From Paludibacteraceae bacterium (GTDB lineage: Bacteria > Bacteroidota > Bacteroidia > Bacteroidales > Paludibacteraceae), in contig JAGCFX010000047.1 of assembly GCA_017649925.1 (NCBI GenBank), positions 32,867-96,866 on the forward strand: a stretch of 64,000 nt of DNA, read 5' to 3'. The translations under genes were made by a program, and so were the position numbers. A model generated the notes under the pieces. It saw only the letters and a program-made list of their open reading frames with translations, did not search any database and was not told where the DNA came from. Shown piece by piece: positions 1 through 9,242 of the stretch (the first letter of the stretch is position 1; every line of letters begins with the position of its first letter).

Positions 1-231
1 GGTGAGATAGAAGGTATTCGTTGGACGCGGCAGTGTATCGGACATTGGGCGCATGAGTTGGCGCCTATCGAGGAGAAATTACCGGAAGGAGTACTGAAAG
101 GATGGAAACTAGCGGGCGAGTTTGTGAATGACGAACCTTCTGCAACGGATACGGATATTTGGGCGATGGATCATCAGTTACTGGCCATCACGCCGCTGAG
201 TATTGATTGGACGCACTATGGATCGCTTTGA
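1..231 (+). CDS. surE: 5'/3'-nucleotidase SurE, C-terminal fragment
   Basis: The window opens inside this gene; 76 residues are readable in frame 1 up to TGA at 229-231. SurE dephosphorylates nucleoside monophosphates in the cytoplasm and is normally about 250 residues. The visible part matches the end of Bacteroidales SurE: a GEIEGIRWTRQ strand, then EFVNDEPSATDTDIWAM, then a strand with SIDWTHY. The DTD-W-A segment is typical of the family. The metal-binding N-terminus lies outside the window. The stop overlaps the start of the next gene by 14 nt, so the two are probably co-transcribed. A surE next to lpxB arrangement is familiar in this phylum, but here lpxB faces the other way. Confidence 0.8.
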   Translation, partial: GEIEGIRWTRQCIGHWAHELAPIEEKLPEGVLKGWKLAGEFVNDEPSATDTDIWAMDHQLLAITPLSIDWTHYGSL

Positions 232-496
232 TCGCTATTGGATAGGTGTTCTGGTCGGACTCATCTTGCCGGCTATCTTCGGAGTGACTTACATCGAGGT
301 GATGAACCTGTGGTATCCATTGCAGACGCTGCAGTTTGAGGCCGGAGGAGTGCTGAGTAAACTGCTGTTAGTCAGCGTGTTCCCGGACTTGGCGCTTATC
401 TTCGTTTTCTATACAACGGATACCTGGCGTCTGTCGAAAGGCGTCCTTATCGGAGCAATGCCGTATATATTGGCGGCACTTATAGTTTCGATGTGA
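218..496 (+). CDS. small three-segment membrane protein
   Basis: A protein of 92 residues starting at ATG 218; a TTG at 203 is possible but lies deeper inside surE. It begins MDRFDRYWIG and has about three hydrophobic segments (residues roughly 8-26, 44-64 and 74-91) joined by short polar turns, so it should be an inner membrane protein. No catalytic motif is visible and I do not recognise the family. It overlaps surE by 14 nt and is probably translated with it. Its last 17 nt overlap the end of lpxB on the opposite strand. The function is unknown. Confidence 0.6.
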   Translation: MDRFDRYWIGVLVGLILPAIFGVTYIEVMNLWYPLQTLQFEAGGVLSKLLLVSVFPDLALIFVFYTTDTWRLSKGVLIGAMPYILAALIVSM

Positions 497-1586
497 TGAT
501 GGCTGCGGCAGTTGCAGAGGCGGGTTGAGGACCCAAGAGAGAAGAGATGTTTTGGTAAGACGCAAGCATCTCTTTTTTGTATGCCTTATCCGTTAGTATG
601 CGCGATAGTTCAGTAGCGACCTTGTCTGCCGTGAAGTCGTTGGCCACGCATTCTTTGATGACCTCTTTGCCTGCGATGAGGTTCACCAATGTGAAATAAG
701 GAATCGAGAAAACGAGGGGTTGTGCCCATCGCAAAAATCCGAGCAGTCGAGAGCACGCCAAGTGGTAAACGGCTACTTGCGGGCAACCCAATAACGCCGT
801 TTCCAGGGTAGCGGTACCGGAATTGACAATCGCCGCTGTGGCTTGGTGGACGGTGCTGTAAGTATCACGCGTCAGTCGCTCGCCGTGCTGCAAATACGGA
901 GTATAGAAATCATTGTTGATAGCCGGTGCAGCGCAGACTATAAGCTGATAATCCGGAAAACGTCTGGCGGCCTCCAACATACGTGGCAGGCAATGACTCA
1001 CTTCGTTGGGACGCGAACCCGGCAGTAGCGCAATCGTCTGTGTTTTGTCAGTGGTATGGTCTGTGTGCTGTACTTCGGCAATCTCTTCCGCGGTCGGATT
1101 CCCCACATAAGTACACGTATAGCCGTAGCGGGCATAGAAATCCGGTTCAAAAGGCAGAATGCCCAGTACGCGATCGCAGAGACGGGCGATGGTATGAATG
1201 CGCCAACGCTTCCATGCCCATACTTTCGGCGGAATATAATAGTATATCTTGGTGTGTGGCAAATGGCGGCGGCAGAAGGCAGCTATCTTCAGATTGAAAG
1301 ACGGATAATCGATGAGGATCAATGCATCCGGTTGCTCTGCCAGCAATGCTTCGTGCGCAATGCGGAAGTTCTGCCTCACCTGTCCTATATTGCGCAGCAC
1401 GGTCACAAAGCCCATAAATGCCATATGCGAGATATGCCGATAGAGACGACACCCGGCAGCGACCATTTGGTCACCGCCGAGTCCCGCACATTGTGCTTTC
1501 GGGTCACGCTGCTTGATTTGCGCAATCAGCGCTGCGGCGTGCATATCTCCCGAAACCTCTCCGGCTATCAGAAAATACTTCGCCAT
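480..1586 (-). CDS. lpxB: lipid-A-disaccharide synthase
   Basis: LpxB (368 residues; family about 380) joins UDP-2,3-diacylglucosamine and lipid X to make the lipid A disaccharide at the inner membrane. It is a GT19 enzyme. The N-terminus MAKYFLIAGEVSGDMHAA carries the family GExSGD motif. Further signatures are GLGGDQM, FMGFVTVL, IDYPSFNLK, YYIPPKVWAWK and LLPGSRPNEV, with SGTATLETAL in the C-terminal domain. It starts 6 nt after the M16 peptidase stop and is the last gene of the rsfS-ftsH-M16-lpxB operon. lpxA, lpxC and lpxD lie together 25 kb away at 26-28.7 kb. Its last 17 nt overlap the convergent small membrane protein. Confidence 0.95.
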   Translation of the reverse strand: MAKYFLIAGEVSGDMHAAALIAQIKQRDPKAQCAGLGGDQMVAAGCRLYRHISHMAFMGFVTVLRNIGQVRQNFRIAHEALLAEQPDALILIDYPSFNLKIAAFCRRHLPHTKIYYYIPPKVWAWKRWRIHTIARLCDRVLGILPFEPDFYARYGYTCTYVGNPTAEEIAEVQHTDHTTDKTQTIALLPGSRPNEVSHCLPRMLEAARRFPDYQLIVCAAPAINNDFYTPYLQHGERLTRDTYSTVHQATAAIVNSGTATLETALLGCPQVAVYHLACSRLLGFLRWAQPLVFSIPYFTLVNLIAGKEVIKECVANDFTADKVATELSRILTDKAYKKEMLASYQNISSLLGPQPASATAAAIITSKL

Positions 1587-1592
1587 GCGCCG

Positions 1593-4394
1593 TTATTCAG
1601 GGAACATCACCACTTCAAACACATTGCCGGAAGATACCAGTTTCTTCAGCGTGTTCTGTACCGTTTCACCCGTGATGGCTTCTACGGCAGGCTTGTAATC
1701 GTGAATGTTATTGTCGCCGTACATATAGTACATGTAGAGCGACTGACGCCAGTAGGAGTTCTTCTCCAGGTCTTCCTGGTAGTCTTTCAGCATTGACTCT
1801 TTCTCTTTCTGCAGGTCGCTTGCCAACGGACCGTTATCAATGATGGTCTGCACTTCCTCATGGATGATCTCCATCAGTCGTGCCTGCTTGTTCGGATCGG
1901 TATCGAATTGCATAATCAGCCCTGCGTAGGGTGTAGGAGCTGCCATCATGTAGCCGTATGTTCCTACGCCATACGAACCGCCTTCGCGCTCACGGATGGA
2001 CTCCAGATAACGCGTGCTTAGAATCCGACCGATGATCTCCATATTCAGGTCATTCGCCATCGTGTACGGCATATCGTATGAGGTGTACTGAATGCGGTTG
2101 GACGCTGTGGTTGTCTCCATCGAACGGCTGAAATAGTTCTTCTGTTTGCCGAGCGTTACGGTGATATGGTGGTTAACAATCTCCTCTCGGCTCTTTTTCG
2201 TCTTCAGACCGCCAAGCCATTGGCATATCATAGCTTCCACTTGCGGGTCCTCCGGATTGATATTGCCTACGAATACAAACGTGAAATCTGCCGGATTGGC
2301 AAACCGCGCTTTATATACCGCCAGGGCTTTGTCCAGATTAGCGCGCTTAAGCATCGTGGTGTCGAAGAGGATTGTACGCTCCGAGTGGTTGGTGCTCATC
2401 ACCTGAATCGAATCATAGAAAGTGGTCTTGGGGTTCTTGTCGCGGTTAATCAACTGATTCCGCAGCAGTGCCATCAAAGTTTCATAGGCCTGTTCGTCGC
2501 GACGCGGAGCCGTGAAATAGAGATAGGTCAGTTGTAACATCGTCTCCAGATCTTTGATGCTGGAAGAGCCGTGAATACGCTCTACGTTCTCCGATATCTC
2601 CGGTTTTACGGACACCGTTTTGCCCGCCAGTGCTTTCTCCAACTGGGTGGCATTGAAACGACCGATACCCGCATATTCGATGATATAGGTTGCCACTTCT
2701 GCGGACGGCAGGTCTTCTGTCTTCACTTGCGAAAGACCGCCTTTGGAGAATGCCTGCATCAAGATCTCGTCTGCTTTGAACTCCGTCGGATGGAAGACCA
2801 CTTTGATGCCATTGCTCAGCACCCATTCCGTGGACTCGATATCTTCGTTGCGTTTGATACTTTTGATTTTTCCTTTGCGCGGGGCTTTCTTAACCAGCTC
2901 GGAGTCAATCGTCTCCTCTTCCGGCGCCTCGATAGCCAACTCACTCTGACCCGTCAACGCGGCCAGAATAGTTTCCTCGGTTGGGATGTTCACTCCCTCT
3001 TTCTGTGGACCGGAGATAGCTACAGTCGGGTTAGGATGAATCAGTGCTTTCGCAACGTTATTCACCGTTTCCAAGGAAACCATCGGCAATACGGCTTGCA
3101 CAAACTCATATTCCCATTGTGCGCCGGGCATCGACTCGCCGTCCTCGAAATGACGGATGCACTCGCGCGCCAAAGCGATGTTCTTGCGGGTGTTGCGCTC
3201 ATTGAAGTATTTCTCCATTGAGTTTTGTTTCTCGCTCTTCACGCGCTCCAACTCGGCACTCGTGAAACCGTAACGATGCATCTTCTCCAATTGGAAAATC
3301 AGGTCATTGAATGCTTCTGTCTCACGTCCCTCTTTCGGAATAGCTATGCCGTAAAAAGCGTCCATTTTTTTCGCTGCCTCGCCATAATAACACCCTGCAC
3401 CGGTAAACGAAGCTTTTGGATCAAGCGCCAGTTCCGAGAAACGGTTGTCCAGCATGTTGCAAGCCAACTCGCGCACCAACTTAAGCATGTATTCCTGCGC
3501 TGTGCCCTGCAATGCTTCCGGCAGTTGGTCAAACTTATACTCCAGCGTGATGCGGCTGCCTTCCGCTTCCGGATCCGTCACGATAGCTACCAAAGGCTTA
3601 TCGTTGTGATTGACGGTATAGAGAGGCCGCTCGCCGAAGTTCTTACGACGCGGCACTTCTGCCCACAGTGCTTTTATCTTCGCTTCAATGCTATCCACGT
3701 TAATATCACCTACTACGATGATAGCCTGGTTGTCCGGACCGTACCATTTATGATAGTAGTCGCGCAGCGCCTGGTATTCGAAGTTATTGATAACGGCAGT
3801 ATCGCCGATCACGTCGCGCTTTGCATACTGCGTGCCGGGATACATCTTTGCTTGCATCTGCGTCCAAATACGACGACTGGCAGTACGGCGTGTGCGCCAC
3901 TCTTCCAAGATCACACCGCGCTCGGCGTCAATCTCTTCCGGCAGCAGTGACAAGGCACAACTCCAGTCGTGCATCACCAGCAACGCACTATCGATGATTC
4001 CTTCGCGATAAGTAGGCACGTCACTCAAACGGTAAACGGTCTCGTCAATGGATGTGTAGGCATTGATGTTTCCGCCGAAGTTCACACCGATGGATTCGAA
4101 ATAATTAATGATTCCCTTGCCCTCAAAATGCTCCGTTCCGTTGAAAGCCATATGCTCCAGGAAATGCGCCAGACCGTTCTGATGGTCCTCTTCCAGAATA
4201 GCGCCCACAGCCTGCGCGATATGGAATTCGCAACGTTGTTTGGGTTGCTCGTTGTGACGGATGTAATAGGTCAATCCGTTGTCTAACTTGCCGTAACGGA
4301 CCTCCGGGTCTATCGGCAGTTTCTCCGGCGCTTCTTGCGCCCACACCATTGTTGCTGCGCACAGCAGCATCAAGTTAAGCAGTAGTTTTCTCAT
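1593..4394 (-). CDS. secreted M16 family zinc metallopeptidase
   Basis: A protein of 933 residues. I chose the ATG at 4394 because [20 protein letters not shown] is a clean signal peptide (cut after about residue 20); the frame stays open further upstream inside ftsH. The inverted zinc motif HFLEH of M16 proteases is at residues 77-81, within GLAHFLEHMAFNG. The second glutamate is expected in the stretch around EEIDAERGVILEEW. A second M16-like half follows without HxxEH, as is usual in PqqL-type paired-domain proteins. It should act in the periplasm on peptides. The start overlaps the end of ftsH by 20 nt, which suggests coupled expression with the membrane protease. The substrate cannot be told from the sequence. 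Confidence 0.92.
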   Translation of the reverse strand: MRKLLLNLMLLCAATMVWAQEAPEKLPIDPEVRYGKLDNGLTYYIRHNEQPKQRCEFHIAQAVGAILEEDHQNGLAHFLEHMAFNGTEHFEGKGIINYFESIGVNFGGNINAYTSIDETVYRLSDVPTYREGIIDSALLVMHDWSCALSLLPEEIDAERGVILEEWRTRRTASRRIWTQMQAKMYPGTQYAKRDVIGDTAVINNFEYQALRDYYHKWYGPDNQAIIVVGDINVDSIEAKIKALWAEVPRRKNFGERPLYTVNHNDKPLVAIVTDPEAEGSRITLEYKFDQLPEALQGTAQEYMLKLVRELACNMLDNRFSELALDPKASFTGAGCYYGEAAKKMDAFYGIAIPKEGRETEAFNDLIFQLEKMHRYGFTSAELERVKSEKQNSMEKYFNERNTRKNIALARECIRHFEDGESMPGAQWEYEFVQAVLPMVSLETVNNVAKALIHPNPTVAISGPQKEGVNIPTEETILAALTGQSELAIEAPEEETIDSELVKKAPRKGKIKSIKRNEDIESTEWVLSNGIKVVFHPTEFKADEILMQAFSKGGLSQVKTEDLPSAEVATYIIEYAGIGRFNATQLEKALAGKTVSVKPEISENVERIHGSSSIKDLETMLQLTYLYFTAPRRDEQAYETLMALLRNQLINRDKNPKTTFYDSIQVMSTNHSERTILFDTTMLKRANLDKALAVYKARFANPADFTFVFVGNINPEDPQVEAMICQWLGGLKTKKSREEIVNHHITVTLGKQKNYFSRSMETTTASNRIQYTSYDMPYTMANDLNMEIIGRILSTRYLESIREREGGSYGVGTYGYMMAAPTPYAGLIMQFDTDPNKQARLMEIIHEEVQTIIDNGPLASDLQKEKESMLKDYQEDLEKNSYWRQSLYMYYMYGDNNIHDYKPAVEAITGETVQNTLKKLVSSGNVFEVVMFPE

Positions 4395-6402
4395 TATCGT
4401 CTTTCTTTTTACGTGTTCTTTTCTTGGGTTTCTCCGCTTCTGCGAGTGCGGCATTCTCTTCTAGCAACTCGTCGCCGCGGCTCTTCCATGGTCTCGGACC
4501 GAGGATGCTCGCCACATCTTCGCTGGTGATCACCTCGCGCTCTATAAGCAGTTGTGCCAACTGATGATGACCGTCTGCGTGCTCCGTCAGTATCTGTTTG
4601 GCACGAGCCATCTGGTCCGCAATGATGCGTTTTGTCTCTTCATCAATCAGTTTCGCTGTTTCCTCCGAATAAGGCTTCACAAAGCCGTAGTCATAGCGAC
4701 CCGTGGAGTCATAGAAACTGACATCTTTGAGTTTGTCACTCATACCATAGAATGCCACCATCGAGTATGCCTGTTTGGTAGCGCGCTCCAAGTCGTTGAG
4801 CGCACCGGTGGATGTCTGCTCCAGGAACAGTTGCTCGGCAGCACGGCCGCCCAACAGCGAACAGAGTTCGTCCAAAATATGCTCTTCGTTGGTTAGCTGA
4901 CGTTCTTCCGGCAGATACCATGCAGCACCTAACGCTACGCCGCGCGGCACGATTGTTACTTTCACTAACGGATTTGCCCAACGCAGCATCCAACTGATGG
5001 TCGCGTGACCTGCTTCGTGATAGGCGATGGACTTCTTTTCCTCGTCGGTCATGATCTTGTTCTTGCGCTCCAAACCACCTACGATTCTATCCACGGCGTC
5101 CATGAAATCCTGTTTGGTCACTTTCTTTCGTCCGCCGCGAGCAGCTATCAATGCCGCCTCGTTACATACGTTTGCTATGTCCGCACCTGAGAATCCTGGA
5201 GTCTGTTTGCTCAAAAAGTCCACATCTACACTATCATCCAGTTTGATTGGGCGCAGGTGCACTTGGAATATCTCCTTGCGTTCCTGCAAGTCCGGCAACT
5301 CGACATGTATCTGTCTGTCAAAACGCCCTGCACGCAGCAGCGCTGCGTCTAGCACATCGGCGCGGTTAGTAGCTGCGAGGATGATAACACCGCTATTGGT
5401 GCCGAATCCGTCCATCTCCGTCAGCAACTGGTTCAGCGTGCTCTCGCGCTCGTCGTTACCGCCGGTCATCACACTCTTGCCTCGCGCCCGACCGATGGCA
5501 TCTATCTCATCGATGAAGATGATGGCAGGCGCTTTCTCTTTTGCTTGACGGAAAAGATCGCGCACACGACTTGCACCAACGCCCACGAACATCTCCACGA
5601 AATCACTACCCGACATCGAGAAGAACGGCACGTCCGCTTCGCCTGCTACAGCTTTCGCCAGCAACGTCTTACCGGTTCCCGGAGGACCTACCAGCAATGC
5701 GCCTTTCGGTATCTTAGCGCCTATCTCCGTGTATTTCTTCGGATTCTTCAGGAACTCCACGATCTCCTGCACTTCCTGTTTGGCGCCGTAAAGACCCGCT
5801 ACGTCTTGGAATGTCACTTTGTCCTTTTTATCCTTGTCAAACAGTTGTGCCTGCGCCTTGCCTACACCGAAGATTCCGCCGATACCGCCGGAACTGCCGA
5901 CGCCGCGACTCATATACACAAAGAACAATATGATGAGCACGAACGGAAGCACGTTCACCAGTATCAGATACCAGTAGTCATGCGATTTGCTGAACGTCAC
6001 GTCTATCGCCGCTTGTCCCTCCGCCTTACGGTTCGCATTCACGCCGTCCATGAACTTCGAGAACTCCTCAACGGATGGTACTTGCGTGCGGAGAATGCCT
6101 TTCGCACGCTCGCCGTCACCTTGTGTTCCGAAGACCAAGGTATAACTCTGAGGTTTTACATGTGCTTTTGCTTGTAAGTCGTCCGTCACATCGATCTTAT
6201 CAATTGCGCCGGCTTCCACATAAGCCGTCAACTTGGTATAACTCAATGACTTGCTTGACCCGCCATCCTCTTTGTTGCCAAAGAAATAATATCCCAGCAA
6301 TACGAATGCCAGGGTATAAAACAAGAAGCTGAGCCATCTCCGTGGCTTGCCGGGTTGCTGTCCTTTACGCTGCGGCTGCTGCCGCTTGTTGTTTTCTGCC
6401 AT
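4375..6402 (-). CDS. ftsH: ATP-dependent zinc metalloprotease FtsH
   Basis: FtsH (675 residues) is a membrane-bound hexameric AAA+ protease that degrades misfolded membrane proteins and regulators. Visible parts in order: a basic N-terminus, membrane helix 1 (about 23-41), a periplasmic domain, helix 2 (about 145-163), Walker A GPPGTGKT (239-246), Walker B IIFIDEID (about 294-301), the sensor region LAATNRAD, the arginine-finger stretch AGRFDR, and the zinc site HEAGH (462-466). The tail is charged ([13 protein letters not shown]). It begins 2 nt after rsfS and overlaps the M16 peptidase at its end. The rsfS-ftsH pair is common in Bacteroidales. Confidence 0.98.
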   Translation of the reverse strand: MAENNKRQQPQRKGQQPGKPRRWLSFLFYTLAFVLLGYYFFGNKEDGGSSKSLSYTKLTAYVEAGAIDKIDVTDDLQAKAHVKPQSYTLVFGTQGDGERAKGILRTQVPSVEEFSKFMDGVNANRKAEGQAAIDVTFSKSHDYWYLILVNVLPFVLIILFFVYMSRGVGSSGGIGGIFGVGKAQAQLFDKDKKDKVTFQDVAGLYGAKQEVQEIVEFLKNPKKYTEIGAKIPKGALLVGPPGTGKTLLAKAVAGEADVPFFSMSGSDFVEMFVGVGASRVRDLFRQAKEKAPAIIFIDEIDAIGRARGKSVMTGGNDERESTLNQLLTEMDGFGTNSGVIILAATNRADVLDAALLRAGRFDRQIHVELPDLQERKEIFQVHLRPIKLDDSVDVDFLSKQTPGFSGADIANVCNEAALIAARGGRKKVTKQDFMDAVDRIVGGLERKNKIMTDEEKKSIAYHEAGHATISWMLRWANPLVKVTIVPRGVALGAAWYLPEERQLTNEEHILDELCSLLGGRAAEQLFLEQTSTGALNDLERATKQAYSMVAFYGMSDKLKDVSFYDSTGRYDYGFVKPYSEETAKLIDEETKRIIADQMARAKQILTEHADGHHQLAQLLIEREVITSEDVASILGPRPWKSRGDELLEENAALAEAEKPKKRTRKKKDDNEKTTA

Positions 6403-6404
6403 AA

Positions 6405-6770
6405 TTACAATAATTCAGGAAGTTCTGTGACCTTTCCGTCCGCCCACAGATGCTCTATGTCATAGAATGCCCGCGGTTCACGCTGCATCACATGGACAAA
6501 AATCGTGCCGTAGTCCAATGCTATCCATTCTGCATTCTCCTGCCCCGCCACGCTCAACGGATGCACATGTGTCTCGGTGCGCACGATATCATCTATCTCG
6601 TCCGCTATCGCCGATACCTGCGTGTTACTCTGCCCCTCGCAGATGATCATCATCTCCACCGGTGCTTCTTTAATCTTCCGCAAGTCAATCGTCACGATGC
6701 GCTGTCCCTTGCGATTTCGGATACCTTCAATAATGGTATCCATCAATTTCTTTGTCGTTATCTCTTTCAT
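6405..6770 (-). CDS. rsfS: ribosome silencing factor RsfS
   Basis: RsfS (Iojap/RsfS family, 121 residues) binds ribosomal protein L14 and blocks subunit joining when nutrients are short. I chose ATG 6770 (MKEITTKKLMDTIIEGIR); eight extra residues upstream fall in the promoter region. Family marks are the segment KAPVE-like KEAPVEMMIICEG, the SNTQVSAIADEI helix and the WIALDYGTIFVHVM strand ahead of REPRAFYDIEHLW. It heads the operon with ftsH, the M16 peptidase and lpxB, and is preceded by a good promoter at 6792-6823. Confidence 0.93.
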   Translation of the reverse strand: MKEITTKKLMDTIIEGIRNRKGQRIVTIDLRKIKEAPVEMMIICEGQSNTQVSAIADEIDDIVRTETHVHPLSVAGQENAEWIALDYGTIFVHVMQREPRAFYDIEHLWADGKVTELPELL

Positions 6771-6791
6771 TTTTAAAAACCTTTGCGGCTG

Positions 6792-6823
6792 CAAAGGTAC
6801 TACAAAAAAATGACATACGCAAG
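6792..6823 (-). promoter_or_regulatory. promoter of the rsfS-ftsH-M16-lpxB operon
   Basis: On the minus strand the -7 box TACCTTTG (6792-6799) is preceded by CTTG (6820-6823) with a 20-nt spacer. The bases after the -7 box read GCAGCCG, as in other promoters of this window. An inverted repeat ACCTTTGC/GCAAAGGT (6779-6786 and 6791-6798) spans the -7 box and the start region. Confidence 0.75.
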
Positions 6824-6842
6824 GGTTTGTGTATTTTTACAC

Positions 6843-6872
6843 AAAAAAAGAGCCGCTCAGTGTGAGCGACTC
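6843..6872 (-). terminator. intrinsic terminator of the BspA-type gene
   Basis: Read on the minus strand this is a hairpin GAGTCGCTCA / TGAGCGGCTC followed by seven T. It lies 90 nt past the stop of the 6963-9218 gene. The core is the same as in the terminator at 10277-10303. Confidence 0.8.
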
Positions 6873-6962
6873 TCAAAAATTATAAGGAATAAATACAACA
6901 TTGTGCTCTCGATGAAAGTGCGATATGCCTCCGATGAGAGCTCGTTAGGAATTTAGAACATT

Positions 6963-9218
6963 CTACTTGATCAGTTTTCCTTGGGCATCGTAGGTATGCT
7001 CGCCGCGGAGGATGAGGACTTGACCATCACGGAGGACCTTTTGCATATTCTCGTTGGACTCCGTTTGGTCAACACCTTGCGAGGAAGGCATGGTGAAATC
7101 TATGGACTTTGTGAAAAGAACAGAATCATCATTCTTCTTGGCCGTTATTGTATAGGTGTATTTAGCACCCGCCTCTAAGCCTTCAACTTTATATCTCCAT
7201 CCTTTGGCAGTTTGCGTAGCGGCAGGAGTTTGACGGCTTTCTCCATTGCGGGAAGGCATGTAATATCTTTTGGAAATGAGTAAACCGTTTTCATCGAACT
7301 CAAGTGTACAGATCAATTCGCCGTTTTTCTTGATGTCAATCGTATAGACAACTGCATTCTCAACTGCAGGCCACTCTAATATAACACTATTATCCTCTGA
7401 CGGAGTCGCAGTCACATTAGATGTCGCAGTTTCGTCTGCGCATGAAACGGGTAAAATATATCCAAAGGCGTCCCAATGGGATGCTGTTTTGTATAACTCA
7501 ATACTTTGAGCCGGCACATACAATGGTATATAAAAACGAGTCTCATCAAAAACTGAATTGTCTTTTGGCACTGGAGGTGTACTTGCCAAACATGTCACAG
7601 AGGTTAAACTCGTGCAAAACATAAAAGCATAATACCCCAAACTAGTTACGCTATTGCCAATTACCACAGAGTTTAAACCGCCGCAACTTTCAAAAGCACG
7701 GTCTCCAATGCTTTTGACGCTATTGGGGATCGTCACAGATCTCACCGACATGTGATAGCAGATATCTTCCGGAATCTCCTCTACACCATTTCCAAAAACA
7801 AAGGAAGTTACTTGAGTTCCAAAATGATAGCAATTGCAATTTTTAGCATTCCATACCACGGAAGTAAAGTTGCCTCCTTTGAAAGCATCTTGTCCAATAC
7901 TTTTGAGGCTGTAGGGAATAGTTATAGAAGTCATCAAACCGGTACTCTCTTTAAATGCTTCATCCCCAATGCTTTCAACCGAATTCTCCAAGGTGAGAGA
8001 GGTTAAACTAGAGCATCCGCCGAAAGCAGACCGACCGATATTCGTGGCGCCGACAACTACTGAGGTTAAACCTGTACAGTTAAGGAAGGCCTCAGTTTTG
8101 ATACTTGTAACATTATTGGGGATTTCGATAGAGGTCAAACCTGTGCAGCCTTTAAAAGCCCCCTTTTCAATGCTTTCAACCGAATTTCCAATCGCTACAG
8201 AGGTTAAACTATTGCAACCATAGAAAGCATACTCTCCAATGCTTGTGACGCTATTGCCAATAGTCACAGAGGTCAAACTGCGGCAATGATAGAAAGCATG
8301 CCCTCCAATGCTTGTGACGCTATTGGGAATTTCAATAGAGGTCAATCCAGTGCAACCCCAGAAAGCCTCCTCACCAATACTTGTGACGCTATTGGGAATT
8401 TCAATAGAGGTCAATCCAGTGCAACTAGCGAAAGCAGAAACTCCTATGCATTCAACGGAATTCTCAATAGTCACTGAGGTCAATCCGCTGCAACCAGAGA
8501 AAGTGAGCCGCCCCGTGTTTTTGGCGCCGATAATAACAGAGGTCAAACCATAACAATAACAGAAAGCCCAATCTCCAATGCTTGTGACGCTATTGGGAAT
8601 TGTCACAGAGACCAAACTGCTGTCGTTCTCGAAAGCCTGCTTTCCAATGCTTTCAACCGAATTTTCCAGAGTCAGAGAGGTCAAACCGGTACAATCTTTG
8701 AATGCATAATCTCCTATACTAGTGACGCCAATGATAACAGAAGTTAAACTTCTGCAACCATAGAAAGCATGGTCTCCAATGCTTGTGACACTATTGGGAA
8801 TTTCAATAGAGGTCAAACTAGCGCAACTATAGAAAGCACTATTTCCAATGCTTGTGACGCTATTTCCTATCGTCACAGAGGTCATACCGTAGCAATAAGC
8901 GAAAGCATTTTCTCCAATGCTTGTGACGCTATTGGGAATAGTTACTGAAGTTAAATCACGGCATTCATAGAAAGCATTTTCCCCAACGCTTGTGACGTTA
9001 TATGTTTCAGAATTATAAGTTATTGAAGCAGGAATAACTACTGCGCCGGAATATTCATTTGAATAGGTACTAGGCTTACTTCCACGATATGTAACCGAAG
9101 CCGTTTTAGTACTACTATCAAAATCGTACCAGATTCCGTCCACTTGTGTGTTAGAGGCTAAAATTGTTCCTGCGCTTGCAACAAGCGCGAGGAAAAGTGT
9201 AAAGATTTTTGTTTTCAT
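6963..9218 (-). CDS. secreted BspA-type leucine-rich repeat protein with IRDGQ-like C-terminal tail
   Basis: A protein of 751 residues with a signal peptide (MKTKIFTLFLALVASAGTILAS). Residues about 60-560 hold some twenty LRR_5 (BspA/TpLRR) repeats of 23 residues with the pattern LTSVTIPNSVTSIGxxAFxxC. A fibronectin-like domain follows (about 590-700: TATPSEDNSVILEWPAV ... YTITAKK). The protein ends with the tail KVLRDGQVLILRGEHTY-DAQGKLIK, which is shared in pattern with four other secreted proteins of the window. BspA proteins elsewhere bind host matrix proteins or other bacteria; that role is inferred here. It begins 24 nt after the DUF2971 gene and is followed by a strong terminator. The 69-nt DNA repeats could change copy number by recombination. 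Confidence 0.9.
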   Translation of the reverse strand: MKTKIFTLFLALVASAGTILASNTQVDGIWYDFDSSTKTASVTYRGSKPSTYSNEYSGAVVIPASITYNSETYNVTSVGENAFYECRDLTSVTIPNSVTSIGENAFAYCYGMTSVTIGNSVTSIGNSAFYSCASLTSIEIPNSVTSIGDHAFYGCRSLTSVIIGVTSIGDYAFKDCTGLTSLTLENSVESIGKQAFENDSSLVSVTIPNSVTSIGDWAFCYCYGLTSVIIGAKNTGRLTFSGCSGLTSVTIENSVECIGVSAFASCTGLTSIEIPNSVTSIGEEAFWGCTGLTSIEIPNSVTSIGGHAFYHCRSLTSVTIGNSVTSIGEYAFYGCNSLTSVAIGNSVESIEKGAFKGCTGLTSIEIPNNVTSIKTEAFLNCTGLTSVVVGATNIGRSAFGGCSSLTSLTLENSVESIGDEAFKESTGLMTSITIPYSLKSIGQDAFKGGNFTSVVWNAKNCNCYHFGTQVTSFVFGNGVEEIPEDICYHMSVRSVTIPNSVKSIGDRAFESCGGLNSVVIGNSVTSLGYYAFMFCTSLTSVTCLASTPPVPKDNSVFDETRFYIPLYVPAQSIELYKTASHWDAFGYILPVSCADETATSNVTATPSEDNSVILEWPAVENAVVYTIDIKKNGELICTLEFDENGLLISKRYYMPSRNGESRQTPAATQTAKGWRYKVEGLEAGAKYTYTITAKKNDDSVLFTKSIDFTMPSSQGVDQTESNENMQKVLRDGQVLILRGEHTYDAQGKLIK
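8311..8425 (-). repeat. near-identical 69-nt tandem repeats inside the LRR gene
   Basis: A block of 46 nt at 8311-8356 recurs unchanged at 8380-8425, an offset of exactly 69 nt (one 23-residue repeat). Looser copies continue on both sides through about 7650-8990. Confidence 0.85.
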
Positions 9219-9242
9219 AATGATTAAGAATTTAAATTGTTA

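Noticed and set aside
7650-8990. Regular repeats that could suggest a CRISPR array
   Set aside because: The 69-nt periodicity encodes leucine-rich repeats in one open frame; there are no unique spacers and no cas genes.
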